Of a DNA stretch of 64,000 nucleotides, positions 29,774-37,224 are shown in pieces. Location: the NCBI GenBank assembly GCA_022071975.1, contig JAJVIO010000010.1, positions 37,047-101,046 of the forward strand, written 5' to 3'. The notes beneath the pieces are model-generated. The model searched no databases, was not told the DNA's origin, and saw only the letters and a list, made by a program, of their open reading frames with translations. The first letter of the stretch is position 1. Each line of letters begins with the position of its first letter. This DNA comes from Planctomycetota bacterium (GTDB lineage: Bacteria; Planctomycetota; UBA8742; UBA2392). The position numbers and the translations under genes are program-made.

Positions 29774-29825
29774 AGCCCAGCGCAAGTGCGAAGCACGAGC
29801 GCACCAAATTCCCCCGGTCCCGGGC

Positions 29826-29853
29826 TTGACGGGCTGGCTGGCTTAGCTACCTT
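29826..29853 (+). promoter_or_regulatory. Candidate sigma-70 promoter for rplU-rpmA
   Basis: TTGACG (29826-29831, 5 of 6 consensus) is separated by 16 bp from TACCTT (29848-29853), about 70 bases before the rplU start codon. It is the best-looking -35 hexamer seen in the intergenic DNA. The -10 match is weak. Confidence 0.4.
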
Positions 29854-29927
29854 TTCCGCCCCGGTCTGGACTTCGGGTTGAGCGGCATGCTTTCGTGCCC
29901 CCCGTGGTCCCCGGCAAGGATGAAGCC

Positions 29928-30242
29928 ATGTACGCAATCGTTGCAGACGGCGGGCGCCAGTACCGCCTGGAAAAGGGAATGGAGTTCAAGCTCGATCGTC
30001 TCGGCCAGACAAAGGGCGAGAAGATCAGCCTGGACAAGGTCCTGCTGGTGGCGGACGGCGAAAACGTGAAGGTGGGCGCGCCCACCGTCAGCGGCGCCGC
30101 GGTCGAGGTCGAAGTGCTGGGCGAGGTCAAGGACGAGAAGTTGATCGCCTTCACCTACCGCCGCCGCAAGCACAACAGCAAGCGCAAGCGTGGACACCGC
30201 CAGCGCCACACACTGGTGAAGGTAACGAACATCAAAGGCTAG
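29928..30242 (+). CDS. rplU: 50S ribosomal protein L21
   Basis: 104 residues, full length for L21, a 23S rRNA-binding protein of the large subunit. It begins MYAIVADGGRQYRLEKGM and ends with the basic RRRKHNSKRKRGHRQ...LVKVTNIKG. The ATG at 29928 is preceded by AAGGATGAAGCC. An in-frame upstream ATG at 29895 would add residues foreign to L21. It is followed by rpmA as in most bacteria, but an 84-bp repeat-bearing spacer separates the two. Confidence 0.97.
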   Translation: MYAIVADGGRQYRLEKGMEFKLDRLGQTKGEKISLDKVLLVADGENVKVGAPTVSGAAVEVEVLGEVKDEKLIAFTYRRRKHNSKRKRGHRQRHTLVKVTNIKG

Positions 30243-30315
30243 GCGGCAGGAGGCAGGCGTCAGGCGGCAGGAAAACCCTGAAACCTGACACCCCAAACCT
30301 GACCCCTCAAAACCG
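30243..30315. repeat. Repeat-bearing spacer between rplU and rpmA
   Basis: It starts right after the rplU stop codon with GGCGGCAGGAGGCAGG and GGCAGG words. It continues with CCTGAAACCTGACACC, AAACCTGACCCC and similar words. Composition and motifs match the spacers at 10922-10989 and 55228-55294. The two halves can pair only partially. Confidence 0.7.
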
Positions 30316-30326
30316 AAGGTTTTGTC

Positions 30327-30581
30327 ATGGCACATAAAAAGGGCGGCGGCAGCACCAAGAACGGCCGCGACAGCAATCCGAAGTACCGCGGTCTCAAGAA
30401 GTCGGGCGGCCAGTTCGTGCGCGCCGGCAATATCCTGATCCGCCAGGTGGGCACGCGCATTCACCCGGGCAAGAACGTCGGCATGGGCCGCGACTTCACA
30501 CTGTTCGCCCTGTGTGACGGCGTGATGTGTTTCTCCGGCAAGTCCCGGAAGAAGGTAAACGTCGAGCCCGTCGCGAGTTAG
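30327..30581 (+). CDS. rpmA: 50S ribosomal protein L27
   Basis: 84 residues: [55 protein letters not shown]27 binds near the peptidyl-transferase centre. The N-terminus carries no cleavable extension of the Firmicutes type. It is co-oriented with rplU and followed by a strong terminator. Confidence 0.97.
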   Translation: MAHKKGGGSTKNGRDSNPKYRGLKKSGGQFVRAGNILIRQVGTRIHPGKNVGMGRDFTLFALCDGVMCFSGKSRKKVNVEPVAS

Positions 30582-30603
30582 GCAAAGCTGATGCACCTAT
30601 CAG

Positions 30604-30637
30604 TCGCCCGGGCCACAGCGCCCGGGCGATTTTCTTT
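30604..30637 (+). terminator. Rho-independent terminator after rpmA
   Basis: The 10-bp stem TCGCCCGGGC / GCCCGGGCGA with a 6-base loop is followed by TTTTCTTTTT. It lies 22 bp after the stop codon and closes the rplU-rpmA unit. Confidence 0.9.
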
Positions 30638-30744
30638 TTCGAATCTTGAGCAGGCAGGAGGGTGTATGCGAATGCGATGTCGAGTGAGAGGAGTTACAAA
30701 CTAACCGCCACACTTTCGAAACCCGAGATAACGGAGAAACAGAC

Positions 30745-31398
30745 ATGAGCGAGACACAGGAATACCGCGGCATCCCCCGCATCGGCGACAAGGCGCCGGA
30801 CTTTGAAACCGTCACCACCGAGGGACCCATCAAGTTCCACGACTGGAAGAAAGACAAGTGGGCCATCCTGTTCAGCCACCCGGCCGACTTCACGCCGGTC
30901 TGCAGCACCGAGCTGACCGAGTTCGCCCGCCGCAACAAAGAGTTCGACCAGCGCAACACCAAGCTGATCGGCCTTAGCATCGACAGCATCCACAGCCACC
31001 TGGCCTGGCGCGAGAACCTCAAGCAGATCCTGGACGTCGAGATCAACTACCCGATCATCGCCGACCTCGACACCAAGGTGGCGCAGAAGTACGGGCTGCT
31101 GCACCCGAACGAATCGCAGACGGCCACGGTGCGCGCCGTTTTCGTGATCGACCCCAAGCACACGGTCCGCGCGATCATCTACTACCCGCTGAACGTGGGC
31201 CGCAACATCGACGAGGTGGTGCGCCTGGTGGATGCCCTGCAGACCACGGACAAGCACAGCGTGGCCGCACCGGTGAACTGGAAGCCGGGCGACAAGGTGA
31301 TCGTGCCGCCGCCCAAGAGCGTCGCGGACGTAGAGGAGCGCGCCAAGCACAAGGAGTACGAACGCCTGGACTTCTACCTCAACAAGAAGTCGCTGTAG
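30745..31398 (+). CDS. 1-Cys peroxiredoxin (Prx6 type)
   Basis: 217 residues. It reduces peroxides through the peroxidatic C53 in the family motif PADFTPVCSTEL. The longer C-terminal arm (NWKPGDKVIVPPPKSVADVE) and the LHPNESQTATVRAVFVIDP segment mark the Prx6/AhpE-like long 1-Cys group. No second cysteine is present in the protein. The ATG at 30745 follows GGAGAAACAGAC. It stands alone between two terminators. No peroxide regulator gene is adjacent. Confidence 0.93.
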   Translation: MSETQEYRGIPRIGDKAPDFETVTTEGPIKFHDWKKDKWAILFSHPADFTPVCSTELTEFARRNKEFDQRNTKLIGLSIDSIHSHLAWRENLKQILDVEINYPIIADLDTKVAQKYGLLHPNESQTATVRAVFVIDPKHTVRAIIYYPLNVGRNIDEVVRLVDALQTTDKHSVAAPVNWKPGDKVIVPPPKSVADVEERAKHKEYERLDFYLNKKSL

Positions 31399-31411
31399 TC
31401 CATCTGCAAGC

Positions 31412-31440
31412 AAAGGGCGGCCTGCAAAGGCCGCCCTTTT
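31412..31440 (+). terminator. Rho-independent terminator after the peroxiredoxin gene
   Basis: The 12-bp stem AAAGGGCGGCCT / AGGCCGCCCTTT with a GCAA loop ends in TTTT, 13 bp after the stop codon. Confidence 0.9.
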
Positions 31441-31501
31441 GCGTTGCAGCGACCGGTGAGCGGATTATCTTGGCTGCGCTCACTACCCAATCGGAGATCC
31501 C

Positions 31502-31969
31502 ATGATGCGTACCAGCCTGGTCCTGTGTTTGGCGTTTGCGGCCCTGTTCGCCTTCTCGGCCTGCGGCGGCGGCGAAAACACCGGCAACACCGCCAAACCC
31601 GAAACCAACAGCACCAACACGGAAACCAAGACGGAGGAGCCCGCGGCGAAAACGCCCGCCGAGCAGCGCCAGGCCGTAGCGGAGCAGATGGCAGCCGCGG
31701 TTGCGGCGCTGGATGCCGACGGTGTGCTGGCGCTGTTCCACAAGGACGAACACGAGCTGGTGGAGAAGCGCATCTGCTCGGAGCTGCGCGGCATGAAGGA
31801 AGAGGGCGTCAAGGTCACCATGCAGAAGCCGACCATCGAGGAGGTGGAAGGCAAGTTCTTCGCCACCTTCGTGCAGACCCTCACGTTGAACGGCGAATCC
31901 GAGGAAGACACCAAGAAGCTGTCGATCATCGAGAAAGACGGCAAGTTCTACATGAGCTTCAGCAAGTAG
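31502..31969 (+). CDS. Small lipoprotein of unknown function
   Basis: 155 residues. A signal peptide ends in the lipobox AFSAC21, followed by a Gly/Asn/Thr/Glu-rich flexible linker (about 22-50). A compact alpha/beta domain of about 100 residues follows (AVAEQMAAAVAALDADGVLA, FFATFVQTLTLNGE, LSIIEKDGKFYMSF). The domain outline (helix, 'LALFHKDE', several strands, final K-D-G-K-F-Y strand) resembles the NTF2/SnoaL-like lipoprotein domains, which is only a guess. GGAG precedes the doubled ATG. A terminator follows. Confidence 0.75.
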   Translation: MMRTSLVLCLAFAALFAFSACGGGENTGNTAKPETNSTNTETKTEEPAAKTPAEQRQAVAEQMAAAVAALDADGVLALFHKDEHELVEKRICSELRGMKEEGVKVTMQKPTIEEVEGKFFATFVQTLTLNGESEEDTKKLSIIEKDGKFYMSFSK

Positions 31970-31983
31970 CGCGATTGAAAGAG

Positions 31984-32013
31984 CAGGACCGGCCCGCGGG
32001 CCGGTCCTGTTTT
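31984..32013 (+). terminator. Rho-independent terminator
   Basis: The long GC palindrome CAGGACCGGCCC...GGGCCGGTCCTG is followed by TTTTC. It lies 15 bp after the lipoprotein stop codon and just beyond the end of the minus-strand small gene, so it could act between convergent transcripts. Confidence 0.85.
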
Positions 32014-32027
32014 CGTTGGCGGGATGT

Positions 32028-32189
32028 TCAACCCAACTGCCGGAGGGTTTCTTCAAACTGCAGGCGCTGACGGCGCGTCTGCAGGAAGCGGGCCAGATCG
32101 CGGCGACGGGCCTGCCCGGCCCGGGAGCTGGCCAGCAGACGCGCGTAGCGCGGTGAGCCGGCTGCAACCTTTTCCGTATCCGCCTGCAT
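32028..32189 (-). CDS. Small basic protein, 53 residues, unknown
   Basis: A short open frame too small for routine detection. The ATG at 32189 is preceded by CAGGAGCGAAACG, with an AGGAG core at ideal spacing. The product (starting MQADTEKVAAGSPRYARLL, ending LQFEETLRQLG) is rich in Arg, Ala, Leu and Gln with no long hydrophobic run. It looks like one or two amphipathic basic helices. It could bind nucleic acid or another protein; nothing is recognised. It ends 15 bp from the convergent terminator. Its promoter would lie in the 183-bp gap shared with the divergent plus-strand gene. Confidence 0.6.
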   Translation of the reverse strand: MQADTEKVAAGSPRYARLLASSRAGQARRRDLARFLQTRRQRLQFEETLRQLG

Positions 32190-32276
32190 CGTTTCGCTCC
32201 TGTCTCTACTACCTGTCTTTGCCTGAAACGTTACGCCGCTTTCACAGGTTCCCGGTTTTTTTCCGCGGGGACTATC

Positions 32277-32291
32277 GATAAGCTGCTTATC
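32277..32291. promoter_or_regulatory. Perfect dyad GATAAGC-T-GCTTATC
   Basis: A 7-bp inverted repeat with a 1-base spacer lies midway between the divergent 53-residue gene and the proline-rich membrane protein gene. Its size and place fit a dimeric regulator site; the regulator is unknown. Confidence 0.45.
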
Positions 32292-32300
32292 TTCTCAAAG

Positions 32301-32329
32301 CTGGAACCGAGCCTGCCCCGATCTACAAT
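32301..32329 (+). promoter_or_regulatory. Candidate sigma-70 promoter
   Basis: TACAAT (32324-32329, 5 of 6 consensus) lies 17 bp after CTGGAA (3 of 6), and about 44 bases before the ATG at 32373. It is the most probable start for the next gene. Confidence 0.35.
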
Positions 32330-32372
32330 CCAGTGAGCAGACTCACTTTCCCGCTTCCTCGCTGAGGTCACT

Positions 32373-32804
32373 ATGCAACCCAATCCGCAACGCCCGTCTC
32401 CCCGGCCGGCGGCGCAACGTCCCAAAGTCGCCCGACCGGGCGGGCCGCGCCCTCCGGCCGCTCGCCCCCAAGGCGCCAGACCGGCCACGCCGAACATCCC
32501 GCGCAACGACCTGCCCCCCGGCATGGGCGGCGGCGAGCCAGCCGGGCGCCCCGGCGGCGTGAGCAGCCAGCCGATGTACAGCGGCGGCAACTACAGCAGC
32601 CCGCCGCCGCAGGTCGGCTCCATGAACACGAAGGCCTGGGGTGGCATGGGGCTCGGCGCGCTGCTGACCGTGGGCGGCATCGTGGCCACCATGGCCAGTT
32701 ACAGCTCGGCCGGGCCGGGTGAGAAATTTACCGTCTGGTGGGGGCCGGTGCTGTTCGGCGTGATCACCTTCTTCGGCGGCGTGGCGGCGCTGTTCAAGAA
32801 GTGA
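32373..32804 (+). CDS. Proline/arginine-rich protein with two C-terminal membrane helices
   Basis: 143 residues. The first 80 are disordered and dominated by Pro, Arg, Ala and Gly (SPRPAAQRPKVARPGGPRPP). The last 60 contain two hydrophobic segments (GLGALLTVGGIVATMA, VLFGVITFFGGVAALF) separated by a short loop, ending in KK. It is probably an inner-membrane protein with a basic cytosolic tail. The C-terminal part recalls small two-helix membrane proteins, but no named function is recognised. The VOC gene follows after 24 bp. Confidence 0.7.
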   Translation: MQPNPQRPSPRPAAQRPKVARPGGPRPPAARPQGARPATPNIPRNDLPPGMGGGEPAGRPGGVSSQPMYSGGNYSSPPPQVGSMNTKAWGGMGLGALLTVGGIVATMASYSSAGPGEKFTVWWGPVLFGVITFFGGVAALFKK

Positions 32805-32828
32805 TTGGCAATCTGCTAACCTGTTGCC

Positions 32829-33257
32829 ATGAACGACATGCCCGAAAGCCTGCACGGGGTGGCCGGCCGGCCCGGCTTCACACACCTGGCCCTGCGCTGC
32901 CGCGACACCACGGCCACAGCGCGCTTCTACCAGGCCGTGTGCGGCATGAGCGTCGTGCATGAGCGGGAAGGCGACCGCATGCCGGTGTACTGGGTGTCGG
33001 CGCGTCCCCTGGGCGTTGATTTCGTGCTGGTGCTGCTGAGCGGCGGCGAAGACGGACCCGCCCCGCGCCTCGACCACCTGGGCTTCACGGTCGAGACCCG
33101 CGAGCAGGTGGACCGCATCGCCGCCAGGGCCCGCGAGCTGGGCATTCTGCACATGGAACCGCAGGACTCCGGCCCGCCGGTGGGTTACTGGACCATCATC
33201 CGCGACCCGGACGGCAACCACGTCGAGTTCAGCCACGGGCAGGACATCCGCTTCTGA
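32829..33257 (+). CDS. Glyoxalase/bleomycin-resistance (VOC) family protein
   Basis: 142 residues in two beta-alpha-beta-beta-beta modules. The first starts FTHLALRCRDTTATARFYQAV. The second starts RLDHLGFTVETREQVDRIAA and ends with the typical IIRDPDGNHVEFSHG. The histidines and glutamate at the expected ends of the strands (FTHLA, DHLGF, HVEF) can form the metal site. VOC proteins range from glyoxalases to dioxygenases and resistance proteins; the substrate is not predictable. It is probably co-transcribed with the preceding membrane protein gene. Confidence 0.85.
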   Translation: MNDMPESLHGVAGRPGFTHLALRCRDTTATARFYQAVCGMSVVHEREGDRMPVYWVSARPLGVDFVLVLLSGGEDGPAPRLDHLGFTVETREQVDRIAARARELGILHMEPQDSGPPVGYWTIIRDPDGNHVEFSHGQDIRF

Positions 33258-33384
33258 TTGCGGATTTTTTACGCGCTCGAAAGCCTTACCAATCTGTGCA
33301 ACTGCCCTGTTTCGCCATTGCGGAACGGGACCATTCCGCCGATCATTAACCCCTGCCCCGTGACGCCTCCCCTGGCGGACACCC

Positions 33385-34719
33385 ATGAAGTTGCTGCGTC
33401 TCTACGCATTGCTGGTCCTGGCGGCCGTCTGCCTGCATGCCCAGGCCGAGCCGCTGCCCTACAGCCCCAGCCAGCCGGGCTATCACGACGCCAACCTGGC
33501 CCTGGCCGAGTACTGCCTTGAGCAGAAGCTGTACTCAGAAGCCCGCTTGCTGTGCGAAAAGATCAGCGGCGCCAACGCCGAGCGCGCGAAAGAGATTATC
33601 GCCGAGTGCGAAGACAAAGCCGACGAATACACCGCCGAGGCCTGGGGCGGCTACCTTGATCAGCGTGCAGAGATCACCCAGCGCCGCGGGCTTGGGGCCC
33701 AGAAAGCCGGCCTGCCCGCCCAGCAGGTGCTGATGGCGGATCCCGGCAACGCCCAGGCCAACGAGGCCGCCGGTCGTAAGTGGCTCGACGGCTTGGGCTG
33801 GCTCAAAGCGGCCGACCACGAGCGATTGAGCAAGCTGGTGGTGAAGACGGCCGACTCGCCCGAGAAACCCGAACGCGAAGTCAGCTGGGAACAACCCTGG
33901 GTGCTGGTCGGGGCGCACTTCACGCTGGTGACGGACCTGGACTGGAAGCGGGCCCTGAAGTACGCCGGCCTGCTGGATCGCTTCCACGAGATCTTCTTCG
34001 AGCTGCTGGGCGACGTGATCCCCAAGCGCAAGCAACCCAACGTGGTGTGGTGCTGCAAACTGGCCGACACCTTCGTCAAGTTCTCGGAGGCCGTGGGTTT
34101 TGCCATGGCCGAGAACAACGCCGGCATGCACGTCGGCGCCCTGCACGCGGTGCTGATCAACGCCCAGCGCTGTGACGAAGTGGGCCGCAAGAACAAGGCC
34201 AAAGACAACCTCGCCCGCACCCTATACCACGAATGCGCCCACCGCCTGGTGGAAAGCGGCCTGCGCGGCGTGCGCAACGAGTGGGACAGCTACGAGCTGG
34301 CGACCACCAAAGAGCACGCCTGGATCGTCGAAAGCATCGCCGTGGTGTTTGAAGACCTGCAGATCACGGGCAGCAAGCACAAGCTGAAAGGCCTTGAGGC
34401 CCAGCGCACCTACACCATCCAGAAGTACTGGACCGGCGAGAAGGGCAAGGTGCCCGCGCTGAAGCCCGTGCTGGCGCAGGGCTACGCCGCGTTCGCGGAA
34501 GGCACGCCGATCTCCGTGGTCGAGAAATACGCCCTTGTCGGTTCCGTGGCGTGGTACTGCCTGTTCGAGAAGCCGGACGCCTACCGCAAGGCCTACCTTG
34601 AGCTGCTGGTGGACTACTATCGCGTCGATACAGGCCGGCGCGACTTTGACAAGCGCTTCGGTGTTGCCCTCAAGGACTTTGAAGACGAGTGGGCCGCCTG
34701 GGTGGTGAAACTGAAGTAG
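33385..34719 (+). CDS. Secreted putative zinc metallopeptidase (HExxH, gluzincin-like)
   Basis: 444 residues. The N-terminal signal peptide (about 1-22, LVLAAVCLHAQA) is followed by a helical region rich in Glu/Ala. Residues 282-286 are HECAH within LYHECAHRLVESGLRG, and E316 lies 30 residues on in AWIVESIAVVFEDLQ. That spacing fits a gluzincin zinc site, with H282, H286 and E316 as ligands and E283 catalytic. The pattern resembles the DUF1570-type peptidase-like proteins common in Planctomycetota; family membership is inferred. No partner gene is adjacent. Confidence 0.65.
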   Translation: MKLLRLYALLVLAAVCLHAQAEPLPYSPSQPGYHDANLALAEYCLEQKLYSEARLLCEKISGANAERAKEIIAECEDKADEYTAEAWGGYLDQRAEITQRRGLGAQKAGLPAQQVLMADPGNAQANEAAGRKWLDGLGWLKAADHERLSKLVVKTADSPEKPEREVSWEQPWVLVGAHFTLVTDLDWKRALKYAGLLDRFHEIFFELLGDVIPKRKQPNVVWCCKLADTFVKFSEAVGFAMAENNAGMHVGALHAVLINAQRCDEVGRKNKAKDNLARTLYHECAHRLVESGLRGVRNEWDSYELATTKEHAWIVESIAVVFEDLQITGSKHKLKGLEAQRTYTIQKYWTGEKGKVPALKPVLAQGYAAFAEGTPISVVEKYALVGSVAWYCLFEKPDAYRKAYLELLVDYYRVDTGRRDFDKRFGVALKDFEDEWAAWVVKLK

Positions 34720-34764
34720 CGCCACGACGGAGCCATGGCGCTACGCTGATCCTTGCGGGCTTGT

Positions 34765-36051
34765 TTACTCGCGACGCAGGTCGGCGTTGCGCTCGATCCA
34801 CTCGCGGGTCATCTGCTTGAACTGCTCAAGTGACTCCGGGTTGCGGTCGAACTCCTGCTCAGCCGAGCGGAACACTTCCAGCACCTGCAGCGGGATGTCA
34901 GCCTCGCTGGTGCCTTCCGCCATGATGCCGGCGATGGTGCCCCAGGCGTTGCGTTCCTCGGGGCTGGCCTCGTCGAAGAAGTCGTACTTCAGCAGGAAGC
35001 GGATGGTGTACGAATAGGTCGCGGCCTGCCAGGGCTGCGACAGAACGCCGCGCAGGAACTTGTCCCACTGCTTCCAGTGCTGGGCGGGAATGCGGTCGAA
35101 TTTGTCGCCGATCAGCCGGCGCACCTGCAGCTTGATGGCGTCCGCGCGGCCGCGCACGGCCCAGTCGTCAAGGCCCGGGCGCTCGCAGTCGCTGAGGCGC
35201 ACGCCCTGCTCGCTGATCAGCGCGCACTGGCGGAAACCGAAGGCAGTCTCGCCGGCCTTGGCGCCGCCGTGGCTGGGCTCTGCCATGTAGCCGTCGGCGG
35301 TGCGCCGCAGGGTCAGGCCACCATCCACGTTCAGGTCAACACCGCTGACGCGTGAGCGCACGCCGGGACCGGCGCTTTCCAGGTACATGTCGCCGTCGAT
35401 GGGCTCGATGTCCGGGATGCCGTCGAGGTCGGCGTCGGTGAGGCGCGCGCTGGCGCCCGGTGACAGCACCGCCGTGCCACCCTGCACCTCCAGCACCGCG
35501 TGGGTGCCGGCCGGGGCCTTCACTTGAGCAGGCAGAGTCACACTGCCCTCGAAGCGGCTGGTGCGCTGGACGCCCTGCGGCGAAGCCAGTTCCAGCTCGC
35601 CTTCACTGAAAGCGACCACGCTGGCGCTGCGCTGGCGCGGGGTGACGTCGCTGGGCGTGGAAACGGAGCCCGAGCTGCCTCCGCGGTCAAAAGCTATGGT
35701 GGGGGCGTCGGCGGGCTTGCCGCCATTGTTCAGCACCGCGGCGCCGACCAGCAGGCCGATCATCAAAACCACGGCCGCGGCGGCCGCCCAGTGGCGCCAA
35801 CCGGAGACCGGAAGCTGGATGACGGGCGCAGGCTCGAAGGCCTGCTCAAGTACGCGACTGGTGAAGTCGGCCGGCAGGCGCTGCTCGCCCAGCAGGTTGA
35901 TGCTGTTGTGCACGCGCTCAAGCGTTGCCAGCAGCTCACGCAGCTCGGCGTCGTGGGCCAGGGCGGCCTGCAGCTCGGCGTGTTCGGCGGGCGAAAGGTC
36001 GCCGTCGAGGGAGCGCGAGGCCAGCAACTCAAGATGTTCGCGGTCTGCCAT
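34765..36051 (-). CDS. Transmembrane anti-sigma factor with FecR-like C-terminal part
   Basis: 428 residues. The N-terminal cytosolic part (LELLASRSLDGDLSPAEHAEL) resembles the anti-sigma helical domain without the zinc HCC motif. One membrane segment lies at about 88-106. The outer part contains a FecR-like beta region (ELASPQGVQRTSRF, APAGTHAVLEVQGGTAVLSPG). It includes an Asp-rich DADLDGIPDIEP loop like calcium-binding thrombospondin type-3 repeats, then a C-terminal helical domain. It starts 16 bp after the ECF sigma gene ends, so it is the probable cognate anti-sigma factor. The signal sensed is unknown. Confidence 0.8.
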   Translation of the reverse strand: MADREHLELLASRSLDGDLSPAEHAELQAALAHDAELRELLATLERVHNSINLLGEQRLPADFTSRVLEQAFEPAPVIQLPVSGWRHWAAAAAVVLMIGLLVGAAVLNNGGKPADAPTIAFDRGGSSGSVSTPSDVTPRQRSASVVAFSEGELELASPQGVQRTSRFEGSVTLPAQVKAPAGTHAVLEVQGGTAVLSPGASARLTDADLDGIPDIEPIDGDMYLESAGPGVRSRVSGVDLNVDGGLTLRRTADGYMAEPSHGGAKAGETAFGFRQCALISEQGVRLSDCERPGLDDWAVRGRADAIKLQVRRLIGDKFDRIPAQHWKQWDKFLRGVLSQPWQAATYSYTIRFLLKYDFFDEASPEERNAWGTIAGIMAEGTSEADIPLQVLEVFRSAEQEFDRNPESLEQFKQMTREWIERNADLRRE

Positions 36052-36067
36052 GGTTCTTTACCCGCCC

Positions 36068-36631
36068 CTAGTCACTCTCGGGGGCAAAAGCTTTCAGTTT
36101 TTCCGCCAGGGCTTTGCGGGCGCGCAGCAGGATCATGTGCACCGCGCCTTCGCTTACCCCCAACTCGGCCCCGATTGCCCGCCCGCGCTGCTTGTCGAAG
36201 TAGTGCATCTGCAGGGCGGTACGGTAGTTCTCGGGCAAGTCGTCTACTGCAGCTCTAACGGCCTCCAGGGTCTCCTGGTTGGCCAGCCCCGCCAGACCGG
36301 CTTCGCGCGAATCGGTCGCGCCCTCCAGCAGGTCGGGGTTGGCGATTTCTTTCTTGCGGCGCCGCAGCAGGTTGAGGGCGATGCCGATCACCCAGCTGCG
36401 GTAGCTTTCCGCCTTCTCCAACTTGTCCAGGGTGGTGTAGGCCGTGATGAACGCGTCCTGCACCACTTCCTGGGCCTTTTCCGGGTCTCGACAACGGCCC
36501 AGGATGTAGGCGTAAACGCCTTCCTGGTATCGGTTTACGAGAACCGTATAGGCCTCCCTGGCAACCTTTTTGTCGCCGGATCGCGCGCTCTTCACCAGCG
36601 CTGAGGTTTCTGCCTGCGATCCGTCCGACAT
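36068..36631 (-). CDS. ECF RNA polymerase sigma factor
   Basis: 187 residues with region 2 (LVNRYQEGVYAYILGRCRDP, VVQDAFITAYTTLDKL, YRSWVIGIALNLLRRRKK) and region 4 (LPENYRTALQMHYFDKQ, IGAELGVSEGAVHMILLRARKAL). It is the first gene of a two-gene unit with its anti-sigma factor. The 137-bp region upstream contains only a short TCACGC/GCGTGA inverted repeat (36666-36684). ECF units often activate their own promoter, but no second copy of a candidate site was found to support that here. Confidence 0.92.
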   Translation of the reverse strand: MSDGSQAETSALVKSARSGDKKVAREAYTVLVNRYQEGVYAYILGRCRDPEKAQEVVQDAFITAYTTLDKLEKAESYRSWVIGIALNLLRRRKKEIANPDLLEGATDSREAGLAGLANQETLEAVRAAVDDLPENYRTALQMHYFDKQRGRAIGAELGVSEGAVHMILLRARKALAEKLKAFAPESD

Positions 36632-36768
36632 GCTCTGTCCCTAGTGAAGCCACAAGGCCGAACCCTCACGCGGAATTTGCGTGAAGCCGGCCAGCCGTTT
36701 TGCGGGCAATGGTTCTTCTAGCAACGAAGCTGCGCCCCCGAAACAGAGGAAGAAGCGGGCGCGCGCGC

Positions 36769-36996
36769 TCAGCCTTTAACGTGTTTCAACAGGGCTTTGA
36801 CGTCGCGCACGTAGATTTCAGTGAAGCCGCAGGCTGCGCAGACGTAGGCCTCCAGCTCTCCGACCGGGGAGTGAAAGAACAGGCCTTCTACTTCTAAGGC
36901 CAGCGGGTGAACGGAGTGGCGGTCTCGGTCGGCAATGCTGGGGGCGTGCAGAATGCGTTCCCCGTGGCACTTGGGGCAGCTGGTTCCGTTCTTCAT
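36769..36996 (-). CDS. Small zinc-ribbon protein
   Basis: 75 residues with two cysteine knuckles, C7-P-K-C10 and C53-A-A-C56, spaced for one zinc ribbon. The start at 36996 has GGGAG at good spacing. An ATG 12 bases upstream lacks a usable site. Between the knuckles lies a strand-rich stretch (LALEVEGLFFHSPVGELEAYV). The end (FTEIYVRDVKALLKHVK) is helical. This plan is like small 'nucleic-acid-binding zinc ribbon' proteins; the role is unknown. It is transcribed towards the minus-strand sigma gene's promoter region. Confidence 0.75.
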   Translation of the reverse strand: MKNGTSCPKCHGERILHAPSIADRDRHSVHPLALEVEGLFFHSPVGELEAYVCAACGFTEIYVRDVKALLKHVKG

Positions 36997-37224
36997 GGGC
37001 ACTCCCATTACCTTGGTTGTCGTGCGGGGTCGTGACTGCCGCCGGGATCGCGCCGCGCCTATGCGGATACGCAAAAAGCGGATGGTCGCAACTGCAAACG
37101 CAAGAGCAAATTTCGCGAAGCAGCCGGGGAGGCTTCTGCCGCCGAAGCGCCAGGCTAATCTTTGTCCAACGGTGTTGCTCCCTCACGCAAGGGACACCGC
37201 AAACAACCGACCTGGAGACTTGAG

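Noticed and set aside
32024..32281. 85-codon plus-strand frame
   Set aside because: It lies opposite the better supported 53-residue gene, has no ribosome site and no domain.
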